DNA of 64,000 nt from Pseudomonas sp. MH9.2 (GTDB lineage Bacteria; Pseudomonadota; Gammaproteobacteria; Pseudomonadales; Pseudomonadaceae). Location: assembly GCF_034353875.1 (NCBI RefSeq), contig NZ_CP133784.1, positions 1,922,001 through 1,986,000 of the forward strand, given 5' to 3'. The notes below the pieces were generated by a model that saw only the letters and a list, made by a program, of their open reading frames with translations, did not search any database and was not told where the DNA came from. Position numbers and translations under genes: made by a program. Position 1 is the stretch's first letter, and each line of letters begins with the position of its first letter. This document shows positions 1 to 9,679 of the stretch, piece by piece.

Positions 1-2
1 TG

Positions 3-896
3 ATGCTGCTATTCGGCCTGGCAACTTTTGGCCTGTATAGCCTAAGGGGCAAAGAGAGGGTGTCCGGTTCTGTTCTAAACTTTGAGTCGCTGCTTTTCGG
101 TACGGCAATTACCGCCTTAGCCCTATCACTTTTCGCTATGTTATTACTTGCAAAGATGATGAGTGGTGTTTCAGATTTTATGGAGCTTCATCATCATATT
201 TTTCAAATGGTACTGATGGGGACAGATGTTGGGCTGACGTGGATGGTCCGGATAATAGCCCTTGTACTGGCGTGCATAGCCGCCACCCTGAACAAACGCT
301 TTCCGACGCCAAGTTTATGGGCGGTGGCGATATTGAGTGCTGTCGCCCTTGCTACTCTCGCGTGGACAGGACACGGCGCCATGGATGAGGGCAGTCGTCG
401 TTATATGCATTTCACCAGCGATATTTTTCACCTTTTGGCAGCAGGTGGCTGGTTAGGTGCTCTCGCTGGATTCGCTTTACTGCTGCGAGCGAGGATACTT
501 AAAGGCGAACAGGAGGTGCGGATTCTGGCAAGAGCCCTGACCGGGTTCGAGTCAGCTGGGGCGCTGATCGTAGTAACTATAGGTCTGTCCGGAATAGTAA
601 ACTATCTTTTCATCGTCGGACCTACCTTAGACCAAGTGATGCTCAGTACCTATGGCGTACTTCTATTTTTAAAAATCCTATTGTTTGCAGGAATGATTGT
701 ATTGGCATCCCTTAATCGCTTCCATTTGAGTCCATTATTAGAGCGATCAATTAAGAAAGGACACTACGCAATTGCCGTCAATGCATTGCGACGCAGCATG
801 ACCCTGGAGTTCTCCATCGCGACAGTCATTGTGTGCCTTGTGGCCTGGCTAGGAACCTTGAGCCCCGAGATGGACATGTCAGCTGCGGCTGGGTAG
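3..896 (+). CDS. copD: CopD-family copper resistance membrane protein (5' end probably cut by window edge)
   Basis: This is a polytopic inner-membrane protein of the CopD family, which acts with periplasmic CopC in copper uptake or resistance. The translation has about eight hydrophobic segments. Between them lie conserved histidine-bearing motifs: ELHHHIF near residue 62, GHGAMDEG near 123, and [15 protein letters not shown] near 140, the last being the usual CopD core with its WxG. The ATG at base 3 is the first one available, but the window starts there, so the true start may lie upstream; complete CopD proteins are usually about 300 residues, so little is missing. It sits upstream of a decayed cation exporter and of a complete Cus-type operon, so it belongs to a metal-resistance cluster. 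Any copC partner would be outside the window. Confidence 0.8.
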   Translation: MLLFGLATFGLYSLRGKERVSGSVLNFESLLFGTAITALALSLFAMLLLAKMMSGVSDFMELHHHIFQMVLMGTDVGLTWMVRIIALVLACIAATLNKRFPTPSLWAVAILSAVALATLAWTGHGAMDEGSRRYMHFTSDIFHLLAAGGWLGALAGFALLLRARILKGEQEVRILARALTGFESAGALIVVTIGLSGIVNYLFIVGPTLDQVMLSTYGVLLFLKILLFAGMIVLASLNRFHLSPLLERSIKKGHYAIAVNALRRSMTLEFSIATVIVCLVAWLGTLSPEMDMSAAAG

Positions 897-926
897 TCAG
901 GCTCCTATACCAGCCTCCTCGTATAA

Positions 927-1782
927 CGTTATCTACTCCTTGAGCCGGTACCCATCCATTTCAGCGAAGCCATTCCGATCGCCGTAGTCGGCTTGGCTGT
1001 AAATATCGCCAGTGCCTGGCTGCTGAGCGGTGCAGGTCATGGGCATGATCACGGGCACAGCCATGGACACCGTCGCGGGCATGATCATCATGAAGAAATG
1101 CAGCGGATTGTCACTTCAAAGGGAGTCTTCGAGCTGTCGATCTTCGAAGAGGGTGTTCCGCCTGTGTTTCGTTTTTCCACCGAAGGCTCAGGCCCCTTGC
1201 TCTCACCAATCGATGTCACAGTGACGACGATACGGGAGGACGGCTCGCGGTAAGTGTTTAACTCAGCAGAAAGCCGGCTTTCTGGAATCCACCAGCAACA
1301 TTCCGGAGCCGCATGTTTTCAAGGTAGCCGTTACCCCGCCATCTGGTGAACAGATCGTCGAACTCACGGAGCATGCTCACGACAACCATGGTGTGGACGC
1401 GGCCGTGTCAGTTATGGCCATCATCGGCCTGCTGCTGGCCCAGTCATTTGGCTGGCTGTGGATGGACCCGCTGGCCGGTATCGTTGGGGCACTCGTAATC
1501 GCCAACTGGTCCTACGGTCTGATACGCCAGACCGGTGCGATCTTGGTGGATGCCAGTGCAGACACTCGGATTGAAGGCAAGATCAGGACAGTCATTGACG
1601 AGGCCGGTGACAAACTGGTGGATCTGCATGTTTGGCGGCTTGGCCCTGGGCACCTTGGAGCGGTGGTTTCGGTCGTCACACGCGAGCCGAAGCGCGCCTC
1701 GCAGTTTTACCATCAGCATATTGCCCAATTCAAAGGGTTATCCCATATCACTGCTGAAGTGCATCCAGAAGCAGCGGTCTGA
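927..1782 (+). pseudogene. dmeF: Decayed DmeF-like cation diffusion facilitator
   Basis: These are remains of a CDF-family Co/Ni efflux pump of the DmeF type. The readable part begins at about 927 with LLEPVPIHFSEAIPIAV, after the first transmembrane helices have been lost; the same frame has a TAA at 924. A His-rich loop (GHDHGHSHGHRRGHDHH) follows. The frame then meets a TAA at 1252-1254, and a frameshift within the next 20 bases moves the coding into another frame (GFLESTSNIPEPHVF). At about 1390, DNH joins directly to GVDAAVSVMAI. From memory, DmeF proteins have about 20 more residues there (the RDNNxRxAYxHV stretch), so an internal deletion is likely. The C-terminal domain is intact to the stop at 1780-1782. 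Four separate lesions make function very unlikely. Confidence 0.85.
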
Positions 1783-1785
1783 GCA

Positions 1786-1941
1786 ATGGCTCTAAAACCC
1801 CCTTGGACCGAAGTCTGTAAGTTCGATGGCAAGACCACCCTTTGCATAGGCTGTTTGCGCACTTGAGAGGAAATTCGCGGCTGGAAAAAAATGACGAATC
1901 ACCGCCGCCATCAGATATTCAACGAGCGTTCAAAGCGGTGA
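1786..1941 (+). pseudogene. DUF1289 small protein interrupted by an in-frame TGA
   Basis: Starting at ATG 1786, three bases after the stop of the decayed CDF gene, the frame reads MALKPPWTEVCKFDG, then KTTLCIGCLRT, a TGA at 1864-1866, and then EEIRGWKKMTNHRRHQI to a TGA at 1939-1941. This is the usual DUF1289 pattern: a Cys, a CxxC, then RTxxEIxxW with a basic tail. The only defect seen is one stop at codon 27, between RT and EEI, where relatives carry a variable residue; a CGA-to-TGA change would explain it. The spacing suggests it was translationally coupled to the CDF gene. The function of DUF1289 is not known; its cysteines suggest metal binding. Confidence 0.75.
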
Positions 1942-2265
1942 GCGAAATTGCAGCGAGGAGCGATTTCCAGGTAGCAGCGCTGGTTTTCAGCTTCTACTGG
2001 TCGATAATCGCGGTAAATGAGGGACGATGTGTTCTCACGCTCTCGTTCTGACGATCAGCAGTCGCCGCTCACGAAAGACCGGAGTCTGACCCAATCGCGA
2101 AGTCACCACTGGCCTGGAAAAGCTCGTCATACGCCTTTATTTTGTGCCGGTAATGCTGACTTAATTTAGGTTCGGTGATGTCACCTAGGTTAGCGCCTCT
2201 CTGGCAGGCTGCTGATGACATGAGACCAATTGTAAGAGCCATTTTCAACTACTACACTCCAGCCC
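1942..2265. other. Intergenic, no gene seen
   Basis: No convincing coding frame lies between the DUF1289 remnant and the small secreted Cus-cluster protein. The last 100 bases must hold the promoter of the copper operon, but I could not identify a CusR/CopR box or clear -35/-10 elements with confidence. No sensor kinase or response regulator gene for the cluster lies in the window. Confidence 0.4.
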
Positions 2266-2607
2266 ATGAAATGCTACCTGCGGTTTTGCATCATCTTCCT
2301 GATTAGCTTGGCGCTTCCCCTCAGCGGGATGGCGGGCGTTCAGGCACCGACAGAACCTTGCCCGATGAAAACGATGGGTATGGCGATGATGGGTGATATG
2401 GGGCAGGACTGTTGCCATGACATGAAAAGCACCTCCGATCATGGTAAGCCCTGCAAGCCGGGCCAGGAATGCAAGACTGGTGGCATGTTGCAAGTCTCGA
2501 TCATTAAGCCTCCTGTCACCTTATCCAGCCCCGTTGTACTTTCTTTCTTCGGTGACTTCCTGCCCGTACAAACTCCTTCAGGGGTATGGCGACCGCCTCG
2601 CGTTTGA
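2266..2607 (+). CDS. Small secreted Met/Cys/His-rich protein, metal cluster
   Basis: This protein of 113 residues has a typical Sec signal peptide: a positive start, a hydrophobic run to about residue 20, and probable cleavage near GMAGVQA. The mature part is rich in likely metal ligands: CPMKTMGMAMMGDMG, DCCHDM, a His in SDHGKPCK, and ECKTGGM, giving clustered Met, Cys and His between residues 32 and 75. It immediately precedes the Cus-type efflux genes. Proteins of this kind (DUF2946-like) are common at the head of Pseudomonas copper/silver operons, and a periplasmic metal-binding role is inferred from composition and place only. No enzyme motif is present. Confidence 0.65.
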   Translation: MKCYLRFCIIFLISLALPLSGMAGVQAPTEPCPMKTMGMAMMGDMGQDCCHDMKSTSDHGKPCKPGQECKTGGMLQVSIIKPPVTLSSPVVLSFFGDFLPVQTPSGVWRPPRV

Positions 2608-2706
2608 TTCCTGTCCCACATTGACCCTCATTCCGCGTTAGCGGGATGGCATATCTGCGCGCACGTCTGATGAGGCGCGCAGTGGATCATCACAGGAATC
2701 GTGAAC

Positions 2707-3963
2707 ATGAACTCCAAGTGCTATTGCACAGGTTGGTCCCTCGTGGCCGCCCTGGCGGCAAGCGGACTGGCATTGCCGAGCCTCGCTGCCCCATTGACAC
2801 TCGATGAAGCGTTGCGGCTGGCCGAAAACAATGCGCCGTCGCTGACTGCACAAGACGCAAAAATTCAGGCTGCCAGCAGCGCTGCCATCCCCGCCGGTGA
2901 ACTACCCGATCCCAAGTTACTACTGGGCATGCAGAACTACCCCATTGGCGGTCCGGATCGCTGGAGCATCGACCAGGACTTTATGACGATGCAAGTGGTC
3001 GGGGTCAGGCAGGAAATGCCCAACAGCGACAAGCGCAAAGCACGCATCGAGGTCGCCAATGCGGCCGTTGATCGAGCCGCTGCTGAGCGTCGAGTCGAAC
3101 GTCTGAACGTCCGCCAGTCCACTGCATTGGCCTGGATCAGCAGCTACTCCGTTGAGCGTAAAGACGCTCTGTTCCAGGACTTTTACAAAGAAAACCGCCT
3201 ACTGACCGATACCGTCCGTGCCCAGATTGCCGGTGGCCGCGCTCAACCCGCCGATGCGGTGACACCCAAACAGGAAGCGGCTCAACTGGCGGAGCAGCAG
3301 GACAATTTGATTCGCCAGCGCGCACAGGCCCGAGCGGCCCTCAAACGCTGGATTGGCTCCACAGCCAACGATAAGCCAGTGGGCAGCTTGCCTGAATGGC
3401 CCGTCGATACCTCAGGCTACTCACATAAGCTGCAACACCACCCTGAATTAGCGGCGTTTGCGCCGATGACCCGCGAGGCGCAAGCCAAGGTCCGTGAAGC
3501 CGAGGCGGAGAAGCAGTCGGACTGGAGCTGGGAACTCGATTACCAGCATCGCGGCCGTCAGTTCGGCGATATGGTCAGCGTGCAGTTCTCCTTTGACCTA
3601 CCGCTGTTTCCTGACTCCCGCCAAAACCCCAAGATTGCGGCTAAGCACGCTGAACTCAACCAGCTTGAGGCCGAGCGTGAGGCCCTTTCACGCGAACATA
3701 CCCAACAACTGGAGGAAGAGCTGGCCGACTATGAGCGCCTGAACCGTTCTGTGCGCCGAAACCAAGAAAGTCTGTTGCCCCTGGCCAAGGAAAAGGTCGA
3801 ACTCAGTATGGCCAGCTACCGCGCCGGCAAGGGCAACTTGAACGCTGTTGTATCTGCCCGTCGCGAACTCATCGAAGCCCGCCTCAAACAGATTGATATT
3901 GAAGAGCAGCGTGCTCTCACCCGTGCTCGCCTGTATTTCGCCTATGGGGAGTCTGGTCAATGA
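2707..3963 (+). CDS. cusC: TolC-family outer-membrane channel of Cu/Ag efflux (CusC/CzcC-like)
   Basis: This is the outer-membrane factor of a tripartite heavy-metal RND exporter, forming the trans-periplasmic duct. It has a signal peptide (residues 1 to about 28, ending ALPSLAAP) and then two outer-membrane efflux repeats of long amphipathic, coiled-coil-forming helices rich in Ala, Gln, Glu and Arg. The start was chosen as ATG 2707 because AGGA at 2694-2697 lies 9 bases upstream; a GTG at 2701 would be only 3 bases from it. No lipobox cysteine is visible, so unlike E. coli CusC it is probably not a lipoprotein, which is closer to CzcC. Its stop overlaps the start of the adaptor gene (ATGA), so the four efflux genes form one transcript. 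Confidence 0.88.
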   Translation: MNSKCYCTGWSLVAALAASGLALPSLAAPLTLDEALRLAENNAPSLTAQDAKIQAASSAAIPAGELPDPKLLLGMQNYPIGGPDRWSIDQDFMTMQVVGVRQEMPNSDKRKARIEVANAAVDRAAAERRVERLNVRQSTALAWISSYSVERKDALFQDFYKENRLLTDTVRAQIAGGRAQPADAVTPKQEAAQLAEQQDNLIRQRAQARAALKRWIGSTANDKPVGSLPEWPVDTSGYSHKLQHHPELAAFAPMTREAQAKVREAEAEKQSDWSWELDYQHRGRQFGDMVSVQFSFDLPLFPDSRQNPKIAAKHAELNQLEAEREALSREHTQQLEEELADYERLNRSVRRNQESLLPLAKEKVELSMASYRAGKGNLNAVVSARRELIEARLKQIDIEEQRALTRARLYFAYGESGQ

Positions 3964-5444
3964 GTCCTAAAAACTGGAAAGGGTCTTTACTGATCGGTGT
4001 CTCAATTACCGTGGGTGTTGTCGGTGGTTATTGGCTCGCTCAGCCCCGCGTGATAGGGACATCGGGTGTAGCCCCTGAGCAGGGCCTCAAAGCGTCAGCG
4101 GAACGCAAGGCGTTGTACTGGTATGACCCGATGTACCCGCAGCAGAAGTTCGATAAGCCGGGTAAATCCCCCTTTATGGACATGCAACTGGTGCCCCAGT
4201 ATGCCGGTGGCGCAGGGGATCGTGCGACCGTCAGCATCGATCCGAGCCTGACCCAGAATCTCGGGCTGCGTTTTGCGACAGTCACCCGTGGGGTGCTTGG
4301 CTCCAGCCTCGATGTGACAGGTGTCTTGGCATTCAACGAACGTGATGTCGCGGTGATTCAAGCACGCACCGCTGGCTTTGTGGAGCGGGTCTATGCCCAT
4401 GCCCCAGGCGATGTGCTCAACGCTAATGCAGCATTGGCGGATATCCTGGTGCCGGAGTGGGCTGCTGCCCAGGAAGAGTTCCTTGCACTGAAACGCAACG
4501 GTGATGCTGACTTGTTGGCGGCGGCACGCCAGCGTCTGCGCCTCACAGGGATGCCGGCGGTACTGATTGCCCAGGTAGAGCGTGGCGGTAAGGTCCAGCC
4601 AAACCTGACCCTCACCAGCCCCATTGGTGGGGTGCTGCAAGAATTGAACGTGCGTGCGGGTATGACCGTGGCGGCTGGCGAGACTCTGGCGCGCGTCAAT
4701 GGCTTGAGTAGCGTCTGGTTAGCCGCGGCCGTTCCAGAGTCGGAGGCCGGATCGATCACCGTGGGACAGGCGGTTGAGGCCCGCCTGCCCGCCTTCCCAG
4801 GGACAGTGCTCAATGGCAAGGTCAGCGCGATTCTGCCCGAAACCAATTCAGACAGCCGCACCCTCCGCGTGCGGGTTGAACTACCCAATCCGGACGGGCG
4901 TCTCAGACCGGGTTTGACGGCGCAGGTACACCTGAATCGTTCGACTGAGCAACGTGTGTTGTGGGTGCCGACCGAGGCGGTTATTCGCACTGGCCGACGT
5001 GCGCTGGTAATGCTCGTCGAAGACGCCGGCCGCTATCGTCCAGTGGAGGTGCAACTTGGGCTGGAAAACGATGACAAGACCGCGATTTTGAAAGGTCTGG
5101 AAGAAGGCCAGAAGGTGGTTACATCTGGCCAGTTCCTGCTCGACTCTGAGGCCAGCCTTAAGGGCATTGTTGCGAGCACAGGGGAAAAGTCATCGCCCAG
5201 CGCAGCAGCCTCCAGCTTTCATGAAGCGGATGGGCAGATCGTTGAGATCAACGACAAAGAAGTCACGCTCGCCCATGGCCCCTTCAAGACGCTGGGCATG
5301 CCTGGCATGACGATGACTTTCCCACTCGCCAATCCGGCTCTGATGCAGGGCCTAAAAACGGGCGACAAGGTTCGGATCGCGGTTAGCCAGACCGATAATG
5401 GTTTGCGTGTTGAGCTCCTGGATAAATCGGGGAACCAGCCATGA
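3960..5444 (+). CDS. cusB: Periplasmic adaptor CusB with C-terminal CusF-like domain
   Basis: This is the membrane-fusion subunit linking the CusA-type pump to the outer-membrane channel. It has an N-terminal membrane anchor (residues 7-27), a heavy-metal-binding segment of the HMBD type ([19 protein letters not shown], then FMDMQLVP, residues 53-80), a lipoyl/beta-barrel adaptor core (about 95-390), and an extra domain at about 415-485. That last domain repeats the CusF fold pattern: [15 protein letters not shown], then [10 protein letters not shown]. The His and the two Met of the CusF copper site are present, but the CusF tryptophan is replaced. E. coli CusB lacks this fusion. It overlaps both neighbours by 4 bases. 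Confidence 0.9.
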   Translation: MSPKNWKGSLLIGVSITVGVVGGYWLAQPRVIGTSGVAPEQGLKASAERKALYWYDPMYPQQKFDKPGKSPFMDMQLVPQYAGGAGDRATVSIDPSLTQNLGLRFATVTRGVLGSSLDVTGVLAFNERDVAVIQARTAGFVERVYAHAPGDVLNANAALADILVPEWAAAQEEFLALKRNGDADLLAAARQRLRLTGMPAVLIAQVERGGKVQPNLTLTSPIGGVLQELNVRAGMTVAAGETLARVNGLSSVWLAAAVPESEAGSITVGQAVEARLPAFPGTVLNGKVSAILPETNSDSRTLRVRVELPNPDGRLRPGLTAQVHLNRSTEQRVLWVPTEAVIRTGRRALVMLVEDAGRYRPVEVQLGLENDDKTAILKGLEEGQKVVTSGQFLLDSEASLKGIVASTGEKSSPSAAASSFHEADGQIVEINDKEVTLAHGPFKTLGMPGMTMTFPLANPALMQGLKTGDKVRIAVSQTDNGLRVELLDKSGNQP

Positions 5445-8400
5445 TCGCAGCCCTGATTCGTTGGTCGGTAGCCAATCGCTTTCTCGTGATGCTGGCGACA
5501 TTGTTCGTCACCGCCTGGGGCATCTGGTCGATTCAAAGTACACCTATCGATGCACTGCCAGACTTATACGATGTGCAGGTGATTATCCGGACTCCTTATC
5601 TAGGACAAGCGCCACAGATCGTCGAAAACCAGGTGACCTATCCGTTGGCGACTACCATGCTCTCGGTACCTGGAGCCAAGACCGTGCGTGGTTATTCCTT
5701 CTTTGGCGACAGCTTTGTTTATGTGCTGTTCGAAGACGGGACCGACTTGTACTGGGCTCGCTCGCGGGTGTTGGAATACTTGAGCCAGGTACAAAGCCGC
5801 TTGCCGGCCAGTGCCAAGCCAGCCTTGGGGCCTGATGCGACGGGCGTGGGCTGGATTTTCCAGTACGCGCTGGTAGACCGCAGTGGGGGACATGACTTGG
5901 CGCAATTGCGCGCCTTGCAGGACTGGTTCCTCAAGTTCGAACTCAAGACTCTGCCGAACGTTGCCGAAGTGGCTACGGTGGGTGGCATGGTCAAGCAGTA
6001 CCAGGTGCAGCTTGATCCGCTCAAACTGGCCAGCCTCGGCATCACTCAAGCTGAGGTGACCGAAGCTATCGGCAAGGCTAACCAGGAAACCGGTGGTGCC
6101 GTGCTGGAGATGGCAGAGACCGAGTTCATCGTACGGGCTTCCGGCTATCTGAAGACGCTCAATGACTTTCGGGCGATCCCGCTTAAGCTGGGTTCGGGTG
6201 GTGTGCCAGTGACCCTTGGCGATGTCGCCACGATCCAGTTGGGGCCGGAAATGCGGCGTGGCATCACCGAACTTGACGGCGAAGGCGAGACCGTTGGCGG
6301 CGTGGTAATTCTGCGTAGCGGTAAGAACGCTCGCGAAACCATTGCGGCGGTCAAGACCAAACTCGACGAACTGAAAAGCAGTCTGCCAGCCGGGGTGGAA
6401 ATCGTCACTACCTACGACCGTAGCAAGCTGATCGACCGCGCAGTAGAAAATCTCAGCCACAAACTGCTCGAAGAATTCATCGTGGTCGCGTTGGTCTGCG
6501 GGATATTTCTCTGGCACTTGCGCTCATCCCTGGTGGCGATCATCTCTCTGCCAGTGGGGGTGCTGATCGCCTTCATCGTCATGCGTCATCAAGGGATTAA
6601 CGCCAACATCATGTCCCTGGGAGGGATCGCCATCGCCATAGGCGCTATGGTCGACGCTGCTGTAGTGATGATTGAGAACGCCCATAAAAAAATTGAGGCC
6701 TGGCACGCAGCCAATCCTGAGGAAGAGCTGAGGGGTGAACGTCACTGGCAGGTGATGACCGAAGCAGCGACCGAGGTAGGTCCAGCCCTGTTCTTCTGCC
6801 TGTTGATCATCACCTTGTCATTTATTCCAGTGTTCACACTGGAGGCGCAAGAGGGGCGGCTGTTCGGTCCATTGGCGTTCACCAAGACCTACGCCATGGC
6901 CGCAGCGGCCGGATTGTCGGTGACCCTGGTGCCGGTGCTGATGGGCTACTGGATTCGTGGTCGGATTCCCAATGAACAACAGAACCCGCTGAACCGTTGG
7001 TTGATCAGGATTTATCAACCGGCCCTGGACGCGGTGCTACGTCGGCCCAAAATCACCCTGCTGGTAGCACTACTGGTTTTTCTCAGCGTGCTATGGCCGA
7101 TCTCTCGCTTGGGTGGTGAGTTCCTTCCACCGCTGGACGAGGGCGATCTGCTCTATATGCCTTCAGCTCTGCCGGGGTTGTCAGTACAGAAGGCGGCGCA
7201 GCTGTTGCAGCAGACCGACCGCCTGATCAAGACGGTGCCCGAAGTCGAGCACGTCTTCGGTAAGGCCGGCCGTGCCGAAACCGCTACCGACCCGGCGCCG
7301 CTGGAGATGTTCGAAACCACCATCCAGTTCAAACCACGCGAGCAATGGCGACCCGGACTGACCCAGGAGAAGTTGGTAGAAGAGTTGGATCGGGTGGTGC
7401 GTGTTCCGGGGCTAACTAATATCTGGATACCGCCGATTCGTAACCGCATCGACATGCTTGCCACCGGGATCAAGAGCCCGATAGGGGTGAAAATTTCCGG
7501 CACCAACCTGACGGAGATCGATGCGGCGACTCAGGCCGTCGAGCGCGTAGCCAAAGACGTGCCCGGTGTCAGCTCGGCGCTGGCCGAGCGACTAACTGGT
7601 GGCCGCTATATCGACGTGGATATCAACCGCAAGGCCGCCGCCCGCTACGGACTGAATATCGCCGATGTGCAGTCCATTGTGGCCGGCGCTATAGGTGGTG
7701 AAAATGTCGGGGAAACCATTGAAGGGCTCGCACGCTTCCCGATTAACGTGCGCTATCCACGGGAGTGGCGTGACTCGCTCGGCGCCTTGGAGCAATTACC
7801 GATCTACACCCCGTTAGGCAGCCAGATCACCCTTGGCACTGTGGCGAAGGTCAAGGTCACGGACGGGCCACCGATGCTCAAAAGTGAAAACGCACGCCCT
7901 TCGGGCTGGGTGTACATCGACGTGCGCGGACGGGACATCGCTTCCGTGGTCGCCGACTTGCGCCGGGTTGTCAGTGAGCATGTCAAGTTGCAGCCGGGAA
8001 TGAGCCTGAGTTACTCAGGACAATTCGAATTTCTCGAAAGGGCCAACGCACGCCTCAAACTAGTGGTGCCTGCCACTCTGTTGATCATCTTCGTGCTGCT
8101 TTACCTGACTTTCGCCCGCTTCGACGAGGCCTTGCTGATCATGGTCACTCTGCCGTTCGCACTGACTGGAGGGGCGTGGTTCCTCTATCTGCTGGGATTC
8201 AATTTGTCTGTGGCCACCGGGGTCGGCTTTATCGCCCTGGCCGGTGTGTCTGCCGAATTTGGCGTAATCATGCTGCTTTACCTGAAGAATGCCTGGGCCG
8301 AACGTGAAGACATCGGTGATAACACCGAGCGTGGATTGATCGCTGCGATTCGTGAAGGCGCGGTACAGCGGGTTCGCCCCAAGGCCATGACAGTGGCCGT

Positions 8401-8599
8401 CATCATTGCCGGCCTGTTGCCGATCCTTTTGGGCAGTGGCACCGGTAGCGAAGTGATGAGCCGCATCGCCGCGCCCATGGTCGGCGGCATGGTCACCGCA
8501 CCCTTACTGTCCCTGTTCGTCATTCCGGCAGCCTACCGCTTGATGCGCCGCCGGCACCTCCCAGTTGACCCCACCAACCCTCAAGGAAAAGTCGTATGA
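5441..8599 (+). CDS. cusA: CusA-type Cu(I)/Ag(I) RND efflux pump
   Basis: This is an inner-membrane proton-driven pump of the heavy-metal RND family, with 1052 residues, the normal length. Twelve transmembrane segments and two large periplasmic loops can be seen. TM4 carries [17 protein letters not shown], the CusA version of the proton-relay motif. The three methionines that bind Cu(I)/Ag(I) in E. coli CusA are all present at matching numbers: Met573 in [10 protein letters not shown], Met623 in PLEMFETTI and Met672 in RIDMLATGI. That argues for monovalent copper/silver rather than Zn/Co/Cd. The gene overlaps cusB and cusF by 4 bases each. Nothing is truncated. Confidence 0.95.
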   Translation: MIAALIRWSVANRFLVMLATLFVTAWGIWSIQSTPIDALPDLYDVQVIIRTPYLGQAPQIVENQVTYPLATTMLSVPGAKTVRGYSFFGDSFVYVLFEDGTDLYWARSRVLEYLSQVQSRLPASAKPALGPDATGVGWIFQYALVDRSGGHDLAQLRALQDWFLKFELKTLPNVAEVATVGGMVKQYQVQLDPLKLASLGITQAEVTEAIGKANQETGGAVLEMAETEFIVRASGYLKTLNDFRAIPLKLGSGGVPVTLGDVATIQLGPEMRRGITELDGEGETVGGVVILRSGKNARETIAAVKTKLDELKSSLPAGVEIVTTYDRSKLIDRAVENLSHKLLEEFIVVALVCGIFLWHLRSSLVAIISLPVGVLIAFIVMRHQGINANIMSLGGIAIAIGAMVDAAVVMIENAHKKIEAWHAANPEEELRGERHWQVMTEAATEVGPALFFCLLIITLSFIPVFTLEAQEGRLFGPLAFTKTYAMAAAAGLSVTLVPVLMGYWIRGRIPNEQQNPLNRWLIRIYQPALDAVLRRPKITLLVALLVFLSVLWPISRLGGEFLPPLDEGDLLYMPSALPGLSVQKAAQLLQQTDRLIKTVPEVEHVFGKAGRAETATDPAPLEMFETTIQFKPREQWRPGLTQEKLVEELDRVVRVPGLTNIWIPPIRNRIDMLATGIKSPIGVKISGTNLTEIDAATQAVERVAKDVPGVSSALAERLTGGRYIDVDINRKAAARYGLNIADVQSIVAGAIGGENVGETIEGLARFPINVRYPREWRDSLGALEQLPIYTPLGSQITLGTVAKVKVTDGPPMLKSENARPSGWVYIDVRGRDIASVVADLRRVVSEHVKLQPGMSLSYSGQFEFLERANARLKLVVPATLLIIFVLLYLTFARFDEALLIMVTLPFALTGGAWFLYLLGFNLSVATGVGFIALAGVSAEFGVIMLLYLKNAWAEREDIGDNTERGLIAAIREGAVQRVRPKAMTVAVIIAGLLPILLGSGTGSEVMSRIAAPMVGGMVTAPLLSLFVIPAAYRLMRRRHLPVDPTNPQGKVV

Positions 8600-8958
8600 A
8601 ACTGACCCTGATCGCCGTTGCAAGTATCGTAATTGTGTTGTTTCTTCCTGCTCAGGCAGAGGACATGCCGGGTATGAAAACGGACGAGATGCCTATGGAA
8701 GGCACGCAGATGAAGCCTGAGGCGAAACATGCCCCAGTAGCCAAGGCCGAGGGCACAATCAAGGCCATTAATTCCGAGAAACACACAGTGACTATCGCTC
8801 ATGGCGCCGTTCCGGCCGTGCAGTGGCCCGCTATGACTATGGCTTTTTCCGCAACGGCAGAGCAACTGGAGGCACTGAATGCCGGAGATCATGTGACTTT
8901 CGAGTTCCGATCTGAGGGAGGGACAGCCAAAGTTGTGTCCATTGAAAAGGTGAAATAA
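8596..8958 (+). CDS. cusF: CusF-like periplasmic copper/silver chaperone
   Basis: This secreted protein of 120 residues is predicted to hand Cu(I)/Ag(I) to the CusCBA complex. It has a signal peptide (residues 1 to about 21, ending PAQAED), a Met/His-rich linker ([16 protein letters not shown]), and then a small OB-fold domain. The domain has the full CusF metal site in order: His in TIAHGAVPA, Trp and Met in QWPAMTMAF. These match CusF His36, Trp44, Met47 and Met49. It is the last gene of the operon, with its start inside the end of cusA. The cluster thus has two CusF domains: this free one with the Trp, and one fused to CusB without it. Confidence 0.9.
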   Translation: MKLTLIAVASIVIVLFLPAQAEDMPGMKTDEMPMEGTQMKPEAKHAPVAKAEGTIKAINSEKHTVTIAHGAVPAVQWPAMTMAFSATAEQLEALNAGDHVTFEFRSEGGTAKVVSIEKVK

Positions 8959-8964
8959 CTAGAG

Positions 8965-9015
8965 GACGCCTAGCACCCCCTCTCATACAATTTAAGTGGG
9001 TAGGGGGCTTGGCGT
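8965..9015 (+). terminator. Inverted repeat after the cus operon, probable terminator
   Basis: GACGCCTAGCACCCCCT at 8965-8981 pairs with AGGGGGCTTGGCGTC at 9002-9016, with one mismatch and one bulge, around a loop of about 20 bases. It lies directly after cusF and before the convergent antitoxin gene. It lacks a clear T run, so termination is inferred from place and symmetry. Confidence 0.5.
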
Positions 9016-9049
9016 CTGGCTTCGCCCGGCTAACGTTAAACTGACGAGG

Positions 9050-9523
9050 TTACACAAAGACGCCGTGCTCAATACGGTCAATCAAATCCAACACTGCTTT
9101 TGTTCCTACGTAGCTTGACAACATCTCTATCGGTTTCGAGCCAGCAAGGGCAGGCATTGGCCGGAAAAGCCAGGTTTGCGCCAACCCGAGGTCCCCCTCA
9201 AATAGGCTAATCGCTGCGATTAGGGCTGTGGCAAATAGATAAAAGCGATCACTTTCTAACATCGTGAAACGTCCGACTTGCGCCCTTCGTCTCAGCGTCC
9301 GAGACGAAATTGCTGCATAGCCCGCCAATTCAGCCTGTGAAATTCCGTAAACCGAAGATAGACGCGCTAAAAAAATGAATGGGAAGCCGCCCTTCACTTC
9401 TTCATGCAGCGTCATCCCGCAAGATGGCAGTCCAAGCAAACACCAAAGCCGCTCTTCATCCACCAGGGATGGTTGGCCTTCTAATGAGATATCTGGATGG
9501 GGTGTAAACGTCCTTTCGAGCAT
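9050..9523 (-). CDS. Xre/MbcA/ParS-family antitoxin without an adjacent toxin
   Basis: This is a 157-residue antitoxin of the type that pairs with RES-domain toxins. The N-terminal half holds a helix-turn-helix (YGISQAELAGYAAISSRTLR, about residues 58-78). The C-terminal half is the MbcA/ParS toxin-binding domain (DUF2384), ending with KPIEMLSSYVGTKAVLDLI and RIEHGVF, the usual final motif. AAGGGA lies 5 bases before ATG 9523. In complete loci the RES toxin follows within a few bases or overlaps. Here the antitoxin ends at 9050 and the cus operon ends at 8958 on the other strand, so there is no room for a toxin. It is therefore an orphan, left by recombination or kept to neutralise a toxin elsewhere. 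Confidence 0.82.
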   Translation of the reverse strand: MLERTFTPHPDISLEGQPSLVDEERLWCLLGLPSCGMTLHEEVKGGFPFIFLARLSSVYGISQAELAGYAAISSRTLRRRAQVGRFTMLESDRFYLFATALIAAISLFEGDLGLAQTWLFRPMPALAGSKPIEMLSSYVGTKAVLDLIDRIEHGVFV

Positions 9524-9679
9524 TGGTCCCTTTCAGTTCTGAGGTCTGAGGAGTGCTAGTTAAGAGATCCAATGCCGAAGGCGCTGAGAGAGCCAGCTAC
9601 TCTTCGGAATCAGTGGCATCTAGAGGAGAGCAAAGTAGATCTGACCCTTTTCCGGGGACGTATTTATTTCCAGCGATAG

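Noticed and set aside
1864..1866. In-frame TGA of the DUF1289 gene as a selenocysteine codon
   Set aside because: The position is not a conserved Cys in the family, and no SECIS-like hairpin was noticed after it. A nonsense mutation is simpler.
1842..2051. Plus-strand frame of 69 codons from a TTG
   Set aside because: It overlaps the DUF1289 remnant in another frame and has no family pattern of its own.
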